Shown: positions 1 through 12,769 of the stretch, piece by piece
Numbering within the stretch: the first letter of the stretch is position 1
Layout of the letters: each line of letters starts with the position of its first letter
NCBI GenBank assembly: GCA_905250125.1
Contig: CAJNOL010000950.1
Location: forward strand, 27,425 to 91,424
Length of the DNA stretch: 64,000 nucleotides
Source of the DNA: Rotaria sordida
Taxonomy: Eukaryota > Rotifera > Eurotatoria > Philodinida > Philodinidae
Reading direction: 5' to 3'
Notes under the pieces: generated by a model
The model's input: the letters and a program-made list of their open reading frames with translations, nothing else
What the model was told of the DNA's origin: nothing
Databases searched by the model: none
Position numbers and translations under genes: made by a program

Positions 1-597
1 GTTATATCTTACGTTCAGAGCATGGGATCCACATGAAACTTATGTAGGATGATATTGGACCCCAATGAAAGGTTTTTACGAAAAAAATCTTTCGATCGAA
101 GTTTGCGAAAAAAATTTCGTTTTTAAAATCGCCGCCCCCTCAAATTTTTTTTGTTTTTAGCGATAATCTATTGTTAAGAATTTCATCGTAATCTACATCG
201 AATTTCATCGACAGATTCCAAATTTCATGTAAAAATATGCATCTGTTCAGAAGTTATAACGTTTTGAACCTTTGTTCCGTTTTTTGGGGCATGTTTCAAA
301 AATTGAAAACGTTATAACTCCTGAACGGATGCATATTTTTACATGAAATTTGGAATCTGTCGATGAAATTCGATGTAGATTACGATGAAATTCTTAACAA
401 CAGATTATCACTAAAAACAAAAATATTTGAGGGGGCGGCGATTTTAAAAACGAAATTTTTTTCGCAAACTTCGATCGAAAAATTTTTTTCGTAAAAACCT
501 TCCATTGGGGTCCAATATCATCCTACATAAGTTTCATGTGGATCCCATGCTCTGAACGTGAGATGTAACGTTTTTAAAAATCCTAGATCCGCCACTG
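1..597. mobile_element. hAT-like non-autonomous foldback element, copy A (left end cut by the window)
   Basis: Two long arms, about 1-264 and 305-597, are near-perfect reverse complements around a loop of about 40 bp. The right end reads CCTAGATCCGCCACTG, the complement of the start CAGTGGCGGATCTAGG seen in the complete copy at 58845-59444. About 28 bp of the left end lie outside the window, so the target duplication cannot be checked here. No coding capacity is seen. Family assignment rests on the complete copy, which has an 8-bp duplication and a CAGTG terminus. Confidence 0.85.
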
Positions 598-1420
598 ATT
601 ATAAAATGTGACGGACTCCATACTTTCTTGCTAAATATAATATATTTAAAAATAAATGAGTTATGGTAGTAAGAACGAATCGGAGAAAATTTAATTGACT
701 CCATTGTATGATTCACGGGATTATGATCCTATTTAATAGAGAAAATGAAGCTCTTTCGATATGTGCTCAACTGAAACTTATACCGTAGGAGAGTGCAAAG
801 CATTTTCCCTACATTATCCTCGATCAGTTAAATCATATTCTGCCATTCCTCATTGACCATAATATAAAAAAACCCTGAACAAATGACGAACGATCGTCGT
901 CGTCATCGCATGGCCTATTCAAAAATAGCTGAAGATTATTTTAGTGATTCCGCTCTTGTTAAGAAAATATTCATCACTTACTGATAGCATTAGTGAGTAG
1001 ATTGTGCTAGGTATAGATTGAAAGATTTTTATTTTCTGTATTCAATCGATACTATTTTTAACATTCAATACTTAAAAAACGACTTAGATTATTATTTAAT
1101 TAAACTAAATCAGTACGTCTAAGATAAACCAAGAATTTTTAATTGTTGATAACAAATGCAATTTGAAAAATCAATCTAAAAATCAATCAAGTACATCACA
1201 TTTTCAAAGAAATAACAATTTTCTAAATGTAAACAAACGATTTTATAATCAGTTAAGTTATTTCAGATTGATTTTTAATTTATTTTTAGGTTCATCATCA
1301 AAAGATTTCGATGTAACGAGTATCTGATCAATTATCGATTTGTCAATCATCATTGAAAAATAATTCAAGAAAAATAATTAGTGATATTGTTGCTGTTGAT
1401 AATAAAGAAGTATTTATCAA
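598..1420. other. AT-rich spacer, no gene seen
   Basis: No open frame with coding character, RNA gene or clear repeat was recognised here. Codon-like phrases are absent until about 1421. Confidence 0.5.
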
Positions 1421-1752
1421 GCAGCAAATAATACTCATGGTATTCATGGAAATATTAGTAATCTAACAAGTGATAGTGGACGTACATCACAAGTAACTTG
1501 AACATTACAAAATCCATTTACAGAAACATCATCTGACGGTTGAAGTTCAAGTGGATTTCGATCACGCTCATCTGTTCTTATTCCAGCATTTACACTATAT
1601 GATATAGCTAGTGATAATACAAATAATGGTCTTGATCATTTATTAGATAGTGGTAAAGATTGTATGTTTCTAACAGATTCGTTATTTGATGCATTAGTGA
1701 ACATTCTTAAAAGTATGCATGAAACAGATCTTGACTTACGTTGTACGTACCG
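1421..1752 (+). pseudogene. decayed exon-like relic of an unrecognised gene
   Basis: Reading from GCA at 1421, one frame runs about 110 codons with the same A/T-ending, serine- and asparagine-rich codon use as the real exons of the window. It is broken by two in-frame TGA codons at about 1498 and 1541. Its best stretch contains SSVLIPAFTLYDIAS and DSLFDALVNILKSM. The frame ends at TACCG followed by GTAATG, a good splice donor, before a stop. No start codon, upstream acceptor or downstream exon was found. I do not recognise the family. A chance open frame is possible, but length, codon bias and donor favour a relic. Confidence 0.45.
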
Positions 1753-1756
1753 GTAA

Positions 1757-4700
1757 TGATAAACTTATGCCTATTGTTGATTAGTTTTTGTGTGTGTGTA
1801 TATTACTCAAAATAGTAGATTGTTTTTTTGTTTTAAAATAATCTTCTTGAGTTTGTACTTAGTTTTATGAAGAACTCTTTTTTTGTGTGTTGCTTATATA
1901 TTTGAATGGTTATTGTAATACATTAAAATCAAACTTACATTGTTTTTTTTTGTATACATCTTCCTTTTTATACTTGGCGGGTGTGGATGAAATCAAGAGC
2001 AACACTGATATCCACATCTCATGCTAAATCTTCTTTAGTCACGTTTTTTCAGAAAATATTAAACATTATGAATATTTAATAATCAAATAATAATATTGGT
2101 GTCAGAGTAAAAACTGAGCTCAAATTCAGGTTCTCCATATTGGAATACTCTTAATGAAGCTTGGAATGTGGGTGTGGGTATTCTACGGGTACTAGATACT
2201 GTTTGGCGTGGTTACATTTTGTTTGGTTTCTTTTAATATGGTTTCCTTCAAACAAAAATACTTAGAGCCAGCTCATAAAAACGCATGTTTTTTTACTAGG
2301 ACTCATCTTACAAGTTTGTGAAAAATCTTCATAGCAATATTTTTTAAAAAACAAAGTATCCATCACAGTGTCTGTTAAGAAAATGTACTTTAGATCATCA
2401 AATATGTCGGAGAGAAGGCTTATAAGCATATCCACATCCTTAATTGACAGACTAGTCTGCAAATGTGTTCCACAGAGTTTTGTGTCTTTGAGTGAGATCT
2501 TTACTCGGCGAACTGGTGACATAAGTAAACGTTGGCTTTTTAGAATGAACACGTCAAATCGACATGGATGCGACAGAAAATGTGAAGAAGCCTACTGTCA
2601 AGTTATCAAGTAATTTGTTCGTGAGCAGATAAAGTGAAGCACTTAAAAGCTCGCGATGGTTGAATACCAGGCATCAGATGCGACGTGAAAGGAAGGGAGA
2701 AAAATGTACTTCTGAATTATGGAAGTTTGCCCTTTCTCCCTTGCAAGTTATACAATATGATTTGTCATAATTGCGATATCATCGTTGGCGATGAAAAGTA
2801 TTTTACATTAACGAATACTGACGTTGGATGTTATTAGTCAGTTGATCCAAACACAACACCTGTCGATATTAAATTAAAAACGAAGAAAAAAAATTGCACC
2901 GAAAATTATGGTCTGAATAGCTATGATATTGACAAGAATTTTGCATGTATATATTCATGAAAGTAACAAAGCCGTTTATCAAGATGTACTACTATTAAAA
3001 GATTAATTCCATTCGCTCTAAAAAACTAATCAAAATCAAGATTTTTCTATTTTGGTTTGATTTATTAAAACCACATTATTCTAAAACTGAGCAGAAACAA
3101 TTAAATATTTCTTGTCGAGACTTTTGCTATTTCCATGATGTCATTTTTGTTTATGACCATGTGACAAAAACAAATTATATACAGTTCGTAAGAGGGAAAG
3201 TTTCCTATCACCAGATAAAAAATTATCGTTCTAATACATGTTAAAAGAAGATATTTAGTAGTTAATATTTTGCACCGTTATTTTGAAATATATATATAAA
3301 AAGTGCAAAATTATTTTTAGAATGTCTTTTATTTCTTTTCATACTGTTCTGTTTTAATAAGTATCTGATACAAATAAATCGTACATAGTTCGAAAGAGAA
3401 GAAAACTTCCTAAGCATTGCCAAAACAAAAAATTTTCTTTCCAGGGTGGTGCCTATGAAAAAAATATATAGAGCGACATTTTGTGTCATTACTTTTGCAT
3501 CGTATGTTATGTTTTAGTTAGTCTAGCTGAGGGTGGGCTATAAAGAATCAAACTAATGGTAAATGCAATTTTTCAATCATTTACTATTCATATAAAATAA
3601 TAGTCCCTTATATATAGAAGGATAGAGAATTACAAGCTCTCTAAATTTGTGAATTTTGGTGAAATAAAAAACGAAACTATGTATTTTCTTTTTTTGGTGT
3701 ACAAATAAGGACTTGACTCAAGGAAAAAGCTTCATTGCTTAAAAAATCGCTAAGAATGGTGTTTTCAATTCCTCAGTAAAATTTCGATATCCGAAAATGG
3801 ATCAGCCATAACAAGGACAAAATTCTCTGCTTTCAAGATTCTTCATAGTTTTGTAAAGCACAAACAGCGATGTATTGCTGTGTGAATATACAGGATATAT
3901 AAATATTTGGATTGTCGTGCAAAGGCAAAATATTCTTTTTAAAAGTGAAGTTTTTAACTTTGAAAAGTTTGAAATTCTCTATCTTTTATTATATATGAAT
4001 GAATATTTAAATGAGAGACAAATTACATTTACATTTAATTCTATTGATAATAGTCCGTGTGTTGTTTGAAACTTGTTTATTTGATAATTGTTTTATTGTG
4101 ATGAATAGAATTTTTAGTGATTTATATTGTTTGATAGAGATGTGCAAGATAGAATAATGATTAAAACTTTCTTTCTCAATAAGAATACGAAAAAAAACCT
4201 TACCACACAAATCTCTTTTGTTCGAAGGATTTTGTATGTAATAAATATGTTATCTTATACACTATTCTACAGTGTGGTTTTATCTTATTTCTTTTGATGT
4301 GTTCTTTCATGTTTATTAGTATTCGTCAGATTATCTATAAACAAAACTATCATTAATAAAAAAAGAACCTCTAATATTTATAAATATCTATATATCTCAT
4401 GACAGAGCCTTTATATCCAGTGCCATCTTTAATAAATGTATTTGTTTTTTTTTTTTTCATTAATGCGACATACATTTATTAGATAATTGACACGTGATTA
4501 AGAGCAAATCTAGGTCAATACTGCTGCAGTTTATGAATATTGCTATTCTGTTGTTGTTGTTGCTGTTTTCTTTTTTTTGTATTAATTTATTTATTACAAA
4601 AAAAAAATATTTTAACCATACGCAATAAAACGATAGCACGAGATTGCACTACGAAATAAAAGGTCGAGTGTTGTTTAACTGACAGAAAAAGTGCATCTAA

Positions 4701-6950
4701 TCATGCATATATTACATCAAAAAATTTTTTTTATATTTAATACAAAATCTATCGATGGTTCACTTAAATGATGATGATGATCATTGAAATATTTTGCAAT
4801 AATTAAAGTTTTATCATGTATGTAGCAAATTTAACAATTTCTTTCTATATTTTTAATTATATTGAATTAATTTGTAAAAAAAAAAAGAAATATTTTATTA
4901 AAGATATTTGATGTTGTAATAGCTGATGCAATAAGTATTAGTGATAATGACGTTGAAAAAATAATAATCCTGAGTCCATAAATGTTGATAATCAATAACA
5001 AGATCACTTATTGAATCAATAGAATATTCTTCTACTGATCATATTAACTCAATTTTTTTGTCAGACAATGTTATAATATTCTGTGGCACTATGACCTATT
5101 TTTTGCAATGTACTAAAATAAACGATATTTATATTTTAATTGCACCATATGTTGTAAAGGACATAAATCATCATAATTTACATATAAACCTTCAATGATA
5201 AGAAAATATCGTATTGCAATCGCTTGTTTAAGATTTCGTTTTTTTTTTATTAATTAATTTTTATTCAATTAATAAATGTTCACGGTTATTTCTATCATTA
5301 TGATGAAATTATGTAATAATATTAAGCATAAATAAAATTAATAAGAATTTTAAGAAATAAAAAAAAAAAGAAGGATATTTATCTGACCTAGAATAGCATT
5401 TGCAATAATTGAAAATTCATAGAAATAAATAATATATTTTTTATTATTAATAATTCAACTAAACATTCTTCTAATTCAAATATTAATTGTAAATTTATGA
5501 GAAATATATGTCTATGATTTTTCTATCAAATTATTAATAAATTCATTTGTGAAAAAATTCTTTTTTTTTTGTCTTTATATTAAAAATATATTCTGAATTT
5601 TTACGTGAACTAATAGATATCATTTTTTCAAATATTGAATTTATTTCTATTGAAATCTGACAAGTTTATAAAACCAAAACTATATTTAGTTGTTTTATCT
5701 TGATATAATAAAACATATGAGTTCTGTAAAGGTGAAAGATTCATAATAAAATCTATTCTGTTGGTTAAAACGCTTCTATTACGACGTTACGATTAACTTT
5801 TGTTCGTTCTATAAAAAAAAAACATAATGGCGTCGTAAAGCATACCCTAGAATCAATACATAATTGTGCTATTCTTATCTTGTTTTTTTCGATCGAATAA
5901 TAAAGAAATATTTGATTTCATATATTTAATCTCTTTAAATATTTTGTAAAAAAAAAAGTAAATTTAGAACATTCGAGTATTTATTTACACTTACTCTCAT
6001 AGCCCATATGTTCTCACATAATAATTTTTCTACAGTATGTGATAAATAAATTAATTTCCGATATAAAAAAAACCTTTTTTTTTTCCTTCCATCTATTTTG
6101 ATAAGGTCATTTAATCCTCTCAAACATTTAATGCTGAATGATTTATGTTTAGCATAAATGGTTTTGATTGTTATTTATCAATATAGGTTTTTTTATTTCA
6201 ATAGAAAGTCGTTTTCGAAAAAACTAACTCAAGTTATATAGAAACTAAAAGAAGAATATAATTTGAAAAGATTTTAAAAAGATCTGTTATTCAATTTGTA
6301 ATATCATCTCGATTAATTTAGGAATTGTTGTTTTTTTTGAATATCTTTCATAAACATAAAAATAATATTTATTATTTAAAATTTTATTTTTTATTCAAAT
6401 AAACACATGCATTCGTTGATAACTTCTTTTCATTCTTGTCATTGTTGTTTCTTTTCAAACTACAGTTATTGTGACTACGTAGAAATATTTTGATAATTTT
6501 CTAGAACGTGTTTTGTTGTTTTTTAGTTTTAATATTTACCATTTTTGTATGAAAAAAAAAAAATACGAGTGACCTTCTTTTTATTTCGTCGATAATAATC
6601 GATGATGCAGACATGTGTAAAAGTGTCGATCATGATATTTGTATACAGAATTATTAGTTATCACGTATACATTGCTTATTGTAATCACGTCATAAACATC
6701 CAATAATAATAATATGGGAAGACAAAAAGATGATTTTGTTGTTTTTTTGTACGAAAAAAGTTTAGAATAGAACATCTGACTAATATATTTCTACGTATGT
6801 TAAAATTAAATACACTGTTAGAATGACAATGACGTCTATGTTTTTTTTACTCATTGTCTAGTGGAGGTGTATTATACTATGAATAATTTATTATACATAT
6901 ATAAAGATTTACCCCGCAAGATAACGACTTAAATATGTATATGTGGTCAA
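1757..6950. other. long AT-rich intergenic region without recognisable genes
   Basis: Several short open frames exist (for example 2368-2613 on + and 2262-2552 on -), but none has host-like codon bias, recognisable motifs or splice context. The rest is poly-A/T tracts and simple AT sequence. No tRNA or rRNA was recognised. Confidence 0.5.
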
Positions 6951-6954
6951 AATT

Positions 6955-6989
6955 AAAATTCAGTCAAATTTTAAATTTGACTGAATTTT
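6955..6989. repeat. perfect 17-bp-arm palindrome
   Basis: The left arm (6955-6971) AAAATTCAGTCAAATTT is exactly complementary to the right arm (6973-6989) around one T. Similarity continues imperfectly outward (GTGGTCAAAAT on the left, complement of ATTATGACTAC on the right) into TA-rich sequence. It may be a minute foldback transposon or a structured regulatory element about 540 bp upstream of the next gene. Confidence 0.7.
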
Positions 6990-7528
6990 TATTATGACTA
7001 CAACATATATATATATATGTAGGTACAAATTAAATTAGATACAAGGTCAAAAAAAGAATGATTTGTCATTTTCATAAAATGTTCTTGTTTGTTTTTTTTT
7101 CTTCTTCATCTTAAATTTAAATCATAATCTTTCGTACTTTTATAAGTATAGGTTATTTCTATCATGTTTACTTCCTTATTATTATATATACATTCAGTAT
7201 CGCTTATTGGAAAAAAACAAAATGTTTTTTTTTTTTTTGTGGCGCAAATCGAATGATGGTCATCCTAGTATCATTCATTCAATGCATGGTTTTACAACGT
7301 TCTATATGCGTAGACGCAAGAAGTAGAATATTCTCTTTCTTTTCTATGACTCTTTTTCGTCTATTATTCTCTCTCTCTTCGTTATAACATGTCGTATTTT
7401 TATGAGAAAAGCAAAAAAATTCAGCCTTGATGTTGTTTTTTTTCTTGCTTTCTATTATTTCTCTCGTTCTTTCTTTTTTGCTTATAAGTAGATTGCCACA
7501 AATATATCGGCTTCATTAGTGAACAAAT

Positions 7529-8313
7529 ATGACATCAAGCAGTACTACAATGACACCAACAAACAGTTCGTCTGATTTAATTTCATCAAAACTACAACAA
7601 CAAACATCTCAACCTATTCAAAAATTAGTCAGACGATCATCTACATCAAATCCAATACAAAAACAAAATTCTTATACTTCAAATCAACGTCGTTTAACTC
7701 ATGCACCAATAAATAATGATTTTCTTAATGCACGTGCATCACCATCTTTATGTTCGCCACTTCTTATTGATACAATAAATAATTTTTTTCAAGCAACAAA
7801 AACTATGGAAGAAGAAATAATGTTACCATCAAGACTTAAAGATATGTCAGTTGAAGGTAAAGATTTTTTTTCTTCTTCTTGTTTTTCTCTTAATATATTA
7901 GAATTTTATTTCTTGTTTTTAAAGAAACTGTCTTCGATAATTCTGTTCAACCAGATAGTTGGCATGATATTTATACATTTATTCGAGATATGAGAAATCA
8001 ATTACAACGTACACATCCATTTGCTGAAGATGATGAAAATAATAATAATTCGAGAGAACAATTTAGGAAATATTCATATGATGATGAAGGAATTATGATT
8101 CCACATTATGATGTTAGTCAATTTTCATCAGCATCATCAACAGTATCGTCTGATGAATTTGATCGAATTTCAACATCATCAGCTGCTGCATCATATGAAA
8201 GCATTAAAGATGAACTTAAATATCATTATTATGGTCTTTTTCGATCACTTGATAATTTAACATCAATGGCTGATCGTGTAACGGAAAAATATCGAGAAGA
8301 ATCTACTTTTTAA
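7529..8313 (+). CDS. THRSP/MID1IP1 (Spot14/MIG12) family protein
   Basis: Two exons, 7529-7856 and 7925-8313, are joined through a 68-bp GT-AG intron and encode 238 residues. The N-terminal 75 residues are Ser/Thr/Gln/Asn-rich and unlike the family. The family region starts at about residue 78 (LLIDTINNFFQATKTMEEE), followed by the hallmark IMLPSRLKDM at 97-106. After a low-complexity acidic/serine insert, the C-terminal helix reads ELKYHYYGLFRSLDNLT and ends near TEKYREESTF, the order seen in vertebrate MIG12 and Spot14. In vertebrates these cytosolic proteins bind acetyl-CoA carboxylase and promote its polymerisation, and so fatty-acid synthesis; here that role is inferred by homology. It is longer than human MIG12 (183 residues). 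The start is the first ATG, and a pyrimidine-rich tract with a possible acceptor (CATTAG) lies just upstream. Confidence 0.82.
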
Positions 8314-8480
8314 AATATTCAAAAAAATGTTTAAATGTAAATATTTGTTTTTTTTTTTTTTGGTTCAGTAGACTAGCGTTTGCCGTCACCGTTGTGCTTT
8401 CGTTTTGTTTTTTATTTGGTTCAAAGCCGAGAACTTCTTTGTTGTATATATTTTTATATTTATATTTTTTTCTGCGTTAT

Positions 8481-8486
8481 AATAAA
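8481..8486 (+). terminator. AATAAA polyadenylation signal of the THRSP/MIG12-like gene
   Basis: AATAAA lies about 170 bp after the stop codon, following a T-rich stretch. It is the first consensus signal downstream. Confidence 0.45.
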
Positions 8487-10822
8487 ACCTGTATTATTGA
8501 AGAATTTCTATTACAAACATTGTGTAAGGATGATCACAGTAGGATTGCTATTATCATGATTTTATGAATTCTTTAACATACGCATTGCAATCTGGATCAT
8601 CATTGTCGATAGAATGTGTCTATTGTATATAGTCACGTTCTATCGGAGGGATGTAAACTGAGAAATTCTATTGAATTTTATCGTTGAAAGATTTTCTATT
8701 TCCCACATAATGTTATGATTATTATCAGCTCGAGTCAATGTTTTATCTAGTGTGAGAATCAAGGGCTCGGTGCCCTTTCGAACATTTGGTTCGTACTCTT
8801 GATGTTTCGAAATAACTCTCTGAAAGATAAGATCTAAATAAAATATTACCTCGAGCGAATAATTCTTCGAGTTTCGATTTTTTCAAACAATATTCAGAAT
8901 ATGAAAAACGATTAATTTAATTTATAATATCGAATAAAAAATAAAATAAAATCTAAAGAATAGTAAAAACTTTTCTATGATAGTATATCTTAACTATGTT
9001 ATATTTACAAATGTATTTATTTTGTCTTAAACTTAATTTCATATGATAACAGTGAAAATTCTTTATAATCATATGTAACATAAACAAACAATAATAATAT
9101 AGTTCCATATATATTTTTTTTTATTAACTCTATGAAATAGTGAATTTACATTAGTTTAACAAACACAATTATAAGAATAATAATATTTAAAAATTTACAA
9201 TATAAAAATCTCCTGATACCATTATTTATCTCATACAAAAAAAATATTTTTACATGTCAACTTGTTATTGTACCGTTACTTGATACATGCAGTAGAACTT
9301 AGTGAACTGTATCAACCATATAACACAGATCGCGGCTATGACGTGTGTTCGGAGACATGCCCTTTTTCATAGATAATATATACAATGTGTATTTTTTGAA
9401 AGTTTTATATCTTGCAGAGACTTTATTCAAAAATTCTGAAATTATTTATACAAGTTCATGGAATCGAAGTCTTTATGCAGGCAAAGTTTTAAATTGAAAT
9501 TTGGAAAATATAGTCTTACTGTAAATGTAGGATTCTACAGTGAAAATTCACTAAAAAAAAAAACGTTCGATCTCCTTAGAAATAGAACATCAACATGAAG
9601 TCTTTTTTTTTGTATGATTGATGTAGGTCACTAAGGTCTATAATTTGCACTCAATAAAGGTTAAAAATTGAATTGACACATGTGAATATTCTCTTATCAG
9701 TTAAAATTTATGGTAATAAAAATGAATAATACACTCTTATCTAATAGATGTAAGTCACACCTCTTATGATTAAAATTTAATCGGTTGTTCGATAAATTTA
9801 TCTGACAATTATTTTATTTATCATGTTTTTGTTTTTCATTTGTATCCTCTAAGATAAAAACAAATGTTATCTTTCAATTAGTCTTTATCAATTTATAAAT
9901 ACGTAAAATAGATAATAATTGAATTTTAAAAAATACTAGAACATGATGAATATTAACGTATGTTTCTTTTTTCTTTTGATTGATAATTTATTCAAAGATC
10001 TTTTTATAAGAATGTACAAAATAAATTTGCTGTTCTCCTGATTGGTATGTATTGCTATAGGACAATAGATTTTAAAAGTCCATAGACAAATGCTTTATGA
10101 ATTAATTTTAAAAGCAAACTGTTTAGATTTATTCTTGATTAATTTCATAATAATATTGAATATACGATTTTAAATTAATAATAATATCTCTTTTAATTTT
10201 TGAATATTAAATATATCATTAATCTCGTGATGTAATAATTATAATTAATTGAATAATATATTAACAATTCAATGTTTTGATAAAAACTTTTAATTATAAT
10301 AAATATTAAATAATCGACTTATCATCAATGATCAGATGGTTCTTTTTTTTTTATTATATTTCAAATCCCATTAATTATTGCATTAAAAATTCATCATGAA
10401 AATACAATAATCGAAAAAAAAAATTGAAACTTTCAATACATTTTCATATGATCTATTCTTATCAATAACTATTAGAGCAACGAGTACGTTGATCAAATCC
10501 ACAATTGAGTTTCTATAAAAAATAGGACACCAATCCTATCGGATATAGTAATTATAAAACAAATTCCTTTCTATAAGACAGTTTGAGATGGCGCTGTACA
10601 TAATAAAAGATGAACTAAAACTTTATGCATAACTCACTAATATATAAAAATATTTTATAATGAAAATAAATTATCACTCTCAAAGTTTCAGATTCTGTAC
10701 TGGCGGAATTGATTTAGATTTATAGATTCTGTGAACAAGATATCTATCGGATATGATACAATGACGAATTATGGTTAATACATTTTAATTATTATTGTTT
10801 GATTTTCATATTCTCTTTTAAT
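8487..10822. other. AT-rich intergenic region
   Basis: No gene, RNA or clear repeat was recognised. Sequence is low complexity with frequent TAAT/ATTA runs. Confidence 0.5.
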
Positions 10823-11919
10823 AGTAAGGTGCACATAATGCAAAATTCGAGCAAATTTTATTTTCATTTCATTTATATACCATTCGATAGAGCATGAAAA
10901 GTTGGTTATAAATATGTTATTTTTAAATCGATTGGATTACATTTTAGCAATAAAAAACCAAGAGACTTTGGGGTGGTGACAAAACAGTTAAAACCGGCTC
11001 AAAATGTTTTTTTATGAGAAACTTTCAAGTTTTTGGTTAGTTATATTTCAACAATTTTTTTAAAGGATTATTTTCTAGTTCGGCATTGAAAACTGAGTTT
11101 AAAAATGTTATTTGATTGGGTTTGAAGTGGAAGTGCCGTCCGCATGAGCCTGACGAATAAGACCACCCGAACACATTTTTGTAGTATCCATAGACAATTT
11201 TGTAAAGCTTTCTAGTTTTTTGTCCAAAGTGATAGAACCAAGTGTTCTATCTCATTAGAACCGCTAGACATTGGCCTTCAAATGTACCCATTTCGTTTTT
11301 CTTGATTTTACTTCATTGTTGATAAAATCACATTCTTTGGGTATTTTTCGTCTCCTGCGGCAAAACNNNNNNNNNNGTTTTGCCGCAGGAGACGAAAAAT
11401 ACCCAAAGAATGTGATTTTATCAACAATGAAGTAAAATCAAGAAAAATGAAATGGATACATTTGAAGGCCAATGTCTAGCGGTTCTAATGAGATAGAACA
11501 CTTGGTTTTATCACTTTGAACAAAAAACTAGAAAGCTTTACAAAATTGTCTATGGATACTACAAAAATGTGTTCGGGTGGTCTTATTCGTCAGGCTCATG
11601 TGGACGGCACTTCCACTTCAAACCCAATCAAATAACATTTTAAACTCAGTTTTCAATGCCGAACTAGAAAATAATCCTTTAAAAAAATTGTTGAAATATA
11701 ACTAACCAAAAACTTGAAAGTTTCTCATAAAAAAACATTTTGAGCTGGTTTTAACTGTTTTGTCACCGCCCCAAAGTCTCTTGGTTTTTTATTGCTAAAA
11801 TGTAATCCAATCGATTTAAAAATAACATATTTATAACCAACTTTTCATGCTCTATCGAATGGTATATAAATGAAATGAAAATAAAATTTGCTCGAATTTT
11901 GCATTATGTGCACCTTACT
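10823..11919. repeat. 1.1-kb inverted repeat (foldback) with a gap at its apex
   Basis: Arms 10823-11366 and 11377-11919 are about 98% reverse-complementary, with several scattered substitutions and a one-base indel (for example GCATGAGCC versus the complement of GGCTCATGTGG). Outer ends read AGTAAGGTGCACATAATGC. The differences between arms show that one arm is not an assembler copy of the other. No open frame of note and no clear target duplication was seen. Confidence 0.85.
11367..11376. other. assembly gap (10 N)
   Basis: Ten Ns lie exactly at the centre of the inverted repeat, flanked by GCAAAAC and GTTTTGC. The true loop length is unknown. Confidence 0.98.
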
Positions 11920-11929
11920 TATTTATAAA

Positions 11930-12260
11930 CAGTCGCTGCAAAAATAAAGTTTAACAATAAGGTATTTTTGTTTTTTCTTTCTATAATGTTAAGCACCGAA
12001 CTCAAAGACAAATAGTGATTTTAACAGCCAATGGAGTTTTCTATCTAACACATTCTATACTAGATGAACTACGATGGGTAGATATCTAAAAAACTGGACA
12101 CTAGTTTTTAGGTCGCAAAAGCTATTTGTAACAATGCCATATTAAAGAGCTCAAAATGAGGAGTGACCGCATTTTCGATGACCTCTCCTTAATCATAGTT
12201 CATCTAGTATATGGATAAAAAACTTCATTAGCTATTTCCACCAGCTTACATACTGCAAGA
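11930..12260. mobile_element. degenerate Tc1/mariner-like MITE, copy 2 of the family at 33703-34323
   Basis: The start AACAGTCGCTGCAAAAATAA and following CTATAATGTTAAGC resemble the left part of the element at 33703. The inner arm GGAGTTTTCTATCTAACACA recurs inverted near 12210 (GGATAAAAAACTTCATTAGC). The right terminus is not recognisable, so the element appears truncated or diverged. Confidence 0.5.
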
Positions 12261-12299
12261 GTATAAATTTTCATACCGTATGCTGAAGTCTTTTATTTA

Positions 12300-12740
12300 T
12301 GTTAACGAAGAAACTACCCCAATCAATACCCGCCATTTGAATTCATATTGAATCCACAAAGAGATCTCACTGAGACTAGCGAAAGCTTAAAAGAGGATCT
12401 GTCTCCATGGACCTGTGGTGCAGAGATATGAACATTTTACTTGGTTTTCAACCAGTTTTAGGTACCTCTCGAAAAATCAAATCACAGAGTTTCGATCTAA
12501 AATTTTGTCTTTAGATAGAAGTAGCCCTTTGCTATAGGCATGTTACAAAATCCGAGTTCACTTGAAAATTCTTTTTGGCTGAAACTGTCAGTACTTCAAA
12601 GTACAAATGAAGTACTGAAGTCTCGTTTTTTCTTCCCTGTGACGAACTCTTTTAGGTTTTTGTTAATCTCACTAAGACCTACCTGTGGATTTAATATGAG
12701 CTCAGATGTCAGTTGGGATAGTTCCCTCATAAGTCCATCT
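12300..12740. repeat. interspersed repeat related to 55795-56340
   Basis: Shared phrases include CATATTGAAT near the start, a GAGATCT...AAGACTAG-like block, and TTCTTTTTGGCTGAAACT in the middle, all in the same order as in the TBC1D23 intron copy. Unclassified. An open frame at 12540-12767 inside it has no coding features. Confidence 0.5.
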
Positions 12741-12769
12741 ATTGATCTTCTTAATAGAGAAACCTAGAT

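Noticed and set aside
1498..1543. TGA codons read as sense codons (recoding)
   Set aside because: Intact genes in the window use TGA as a true stop (RBM17, STIM, the 61676 gene), so a non-standard code is not supported.
2262..2613. Overlapping open frames on both strands
   Set aside because: No motif, splice context or codon bias, and neither frame was recognised.
8745..8810. Possible tRNA-like fold (ATCAAGGGCTCGG ... GGTTCGTACTCTTGAT)
   Set aside because: Ends pair, but there is no proper T-loop GGTTCGA-type motif, D-arm or anticodon stem of the right spacing.
11341..11400. Palindrome around Ns as a pure assembler mirror artefact
   Set aside because: Arms differ by several substitutions and an indel, which a copied contig would not show.
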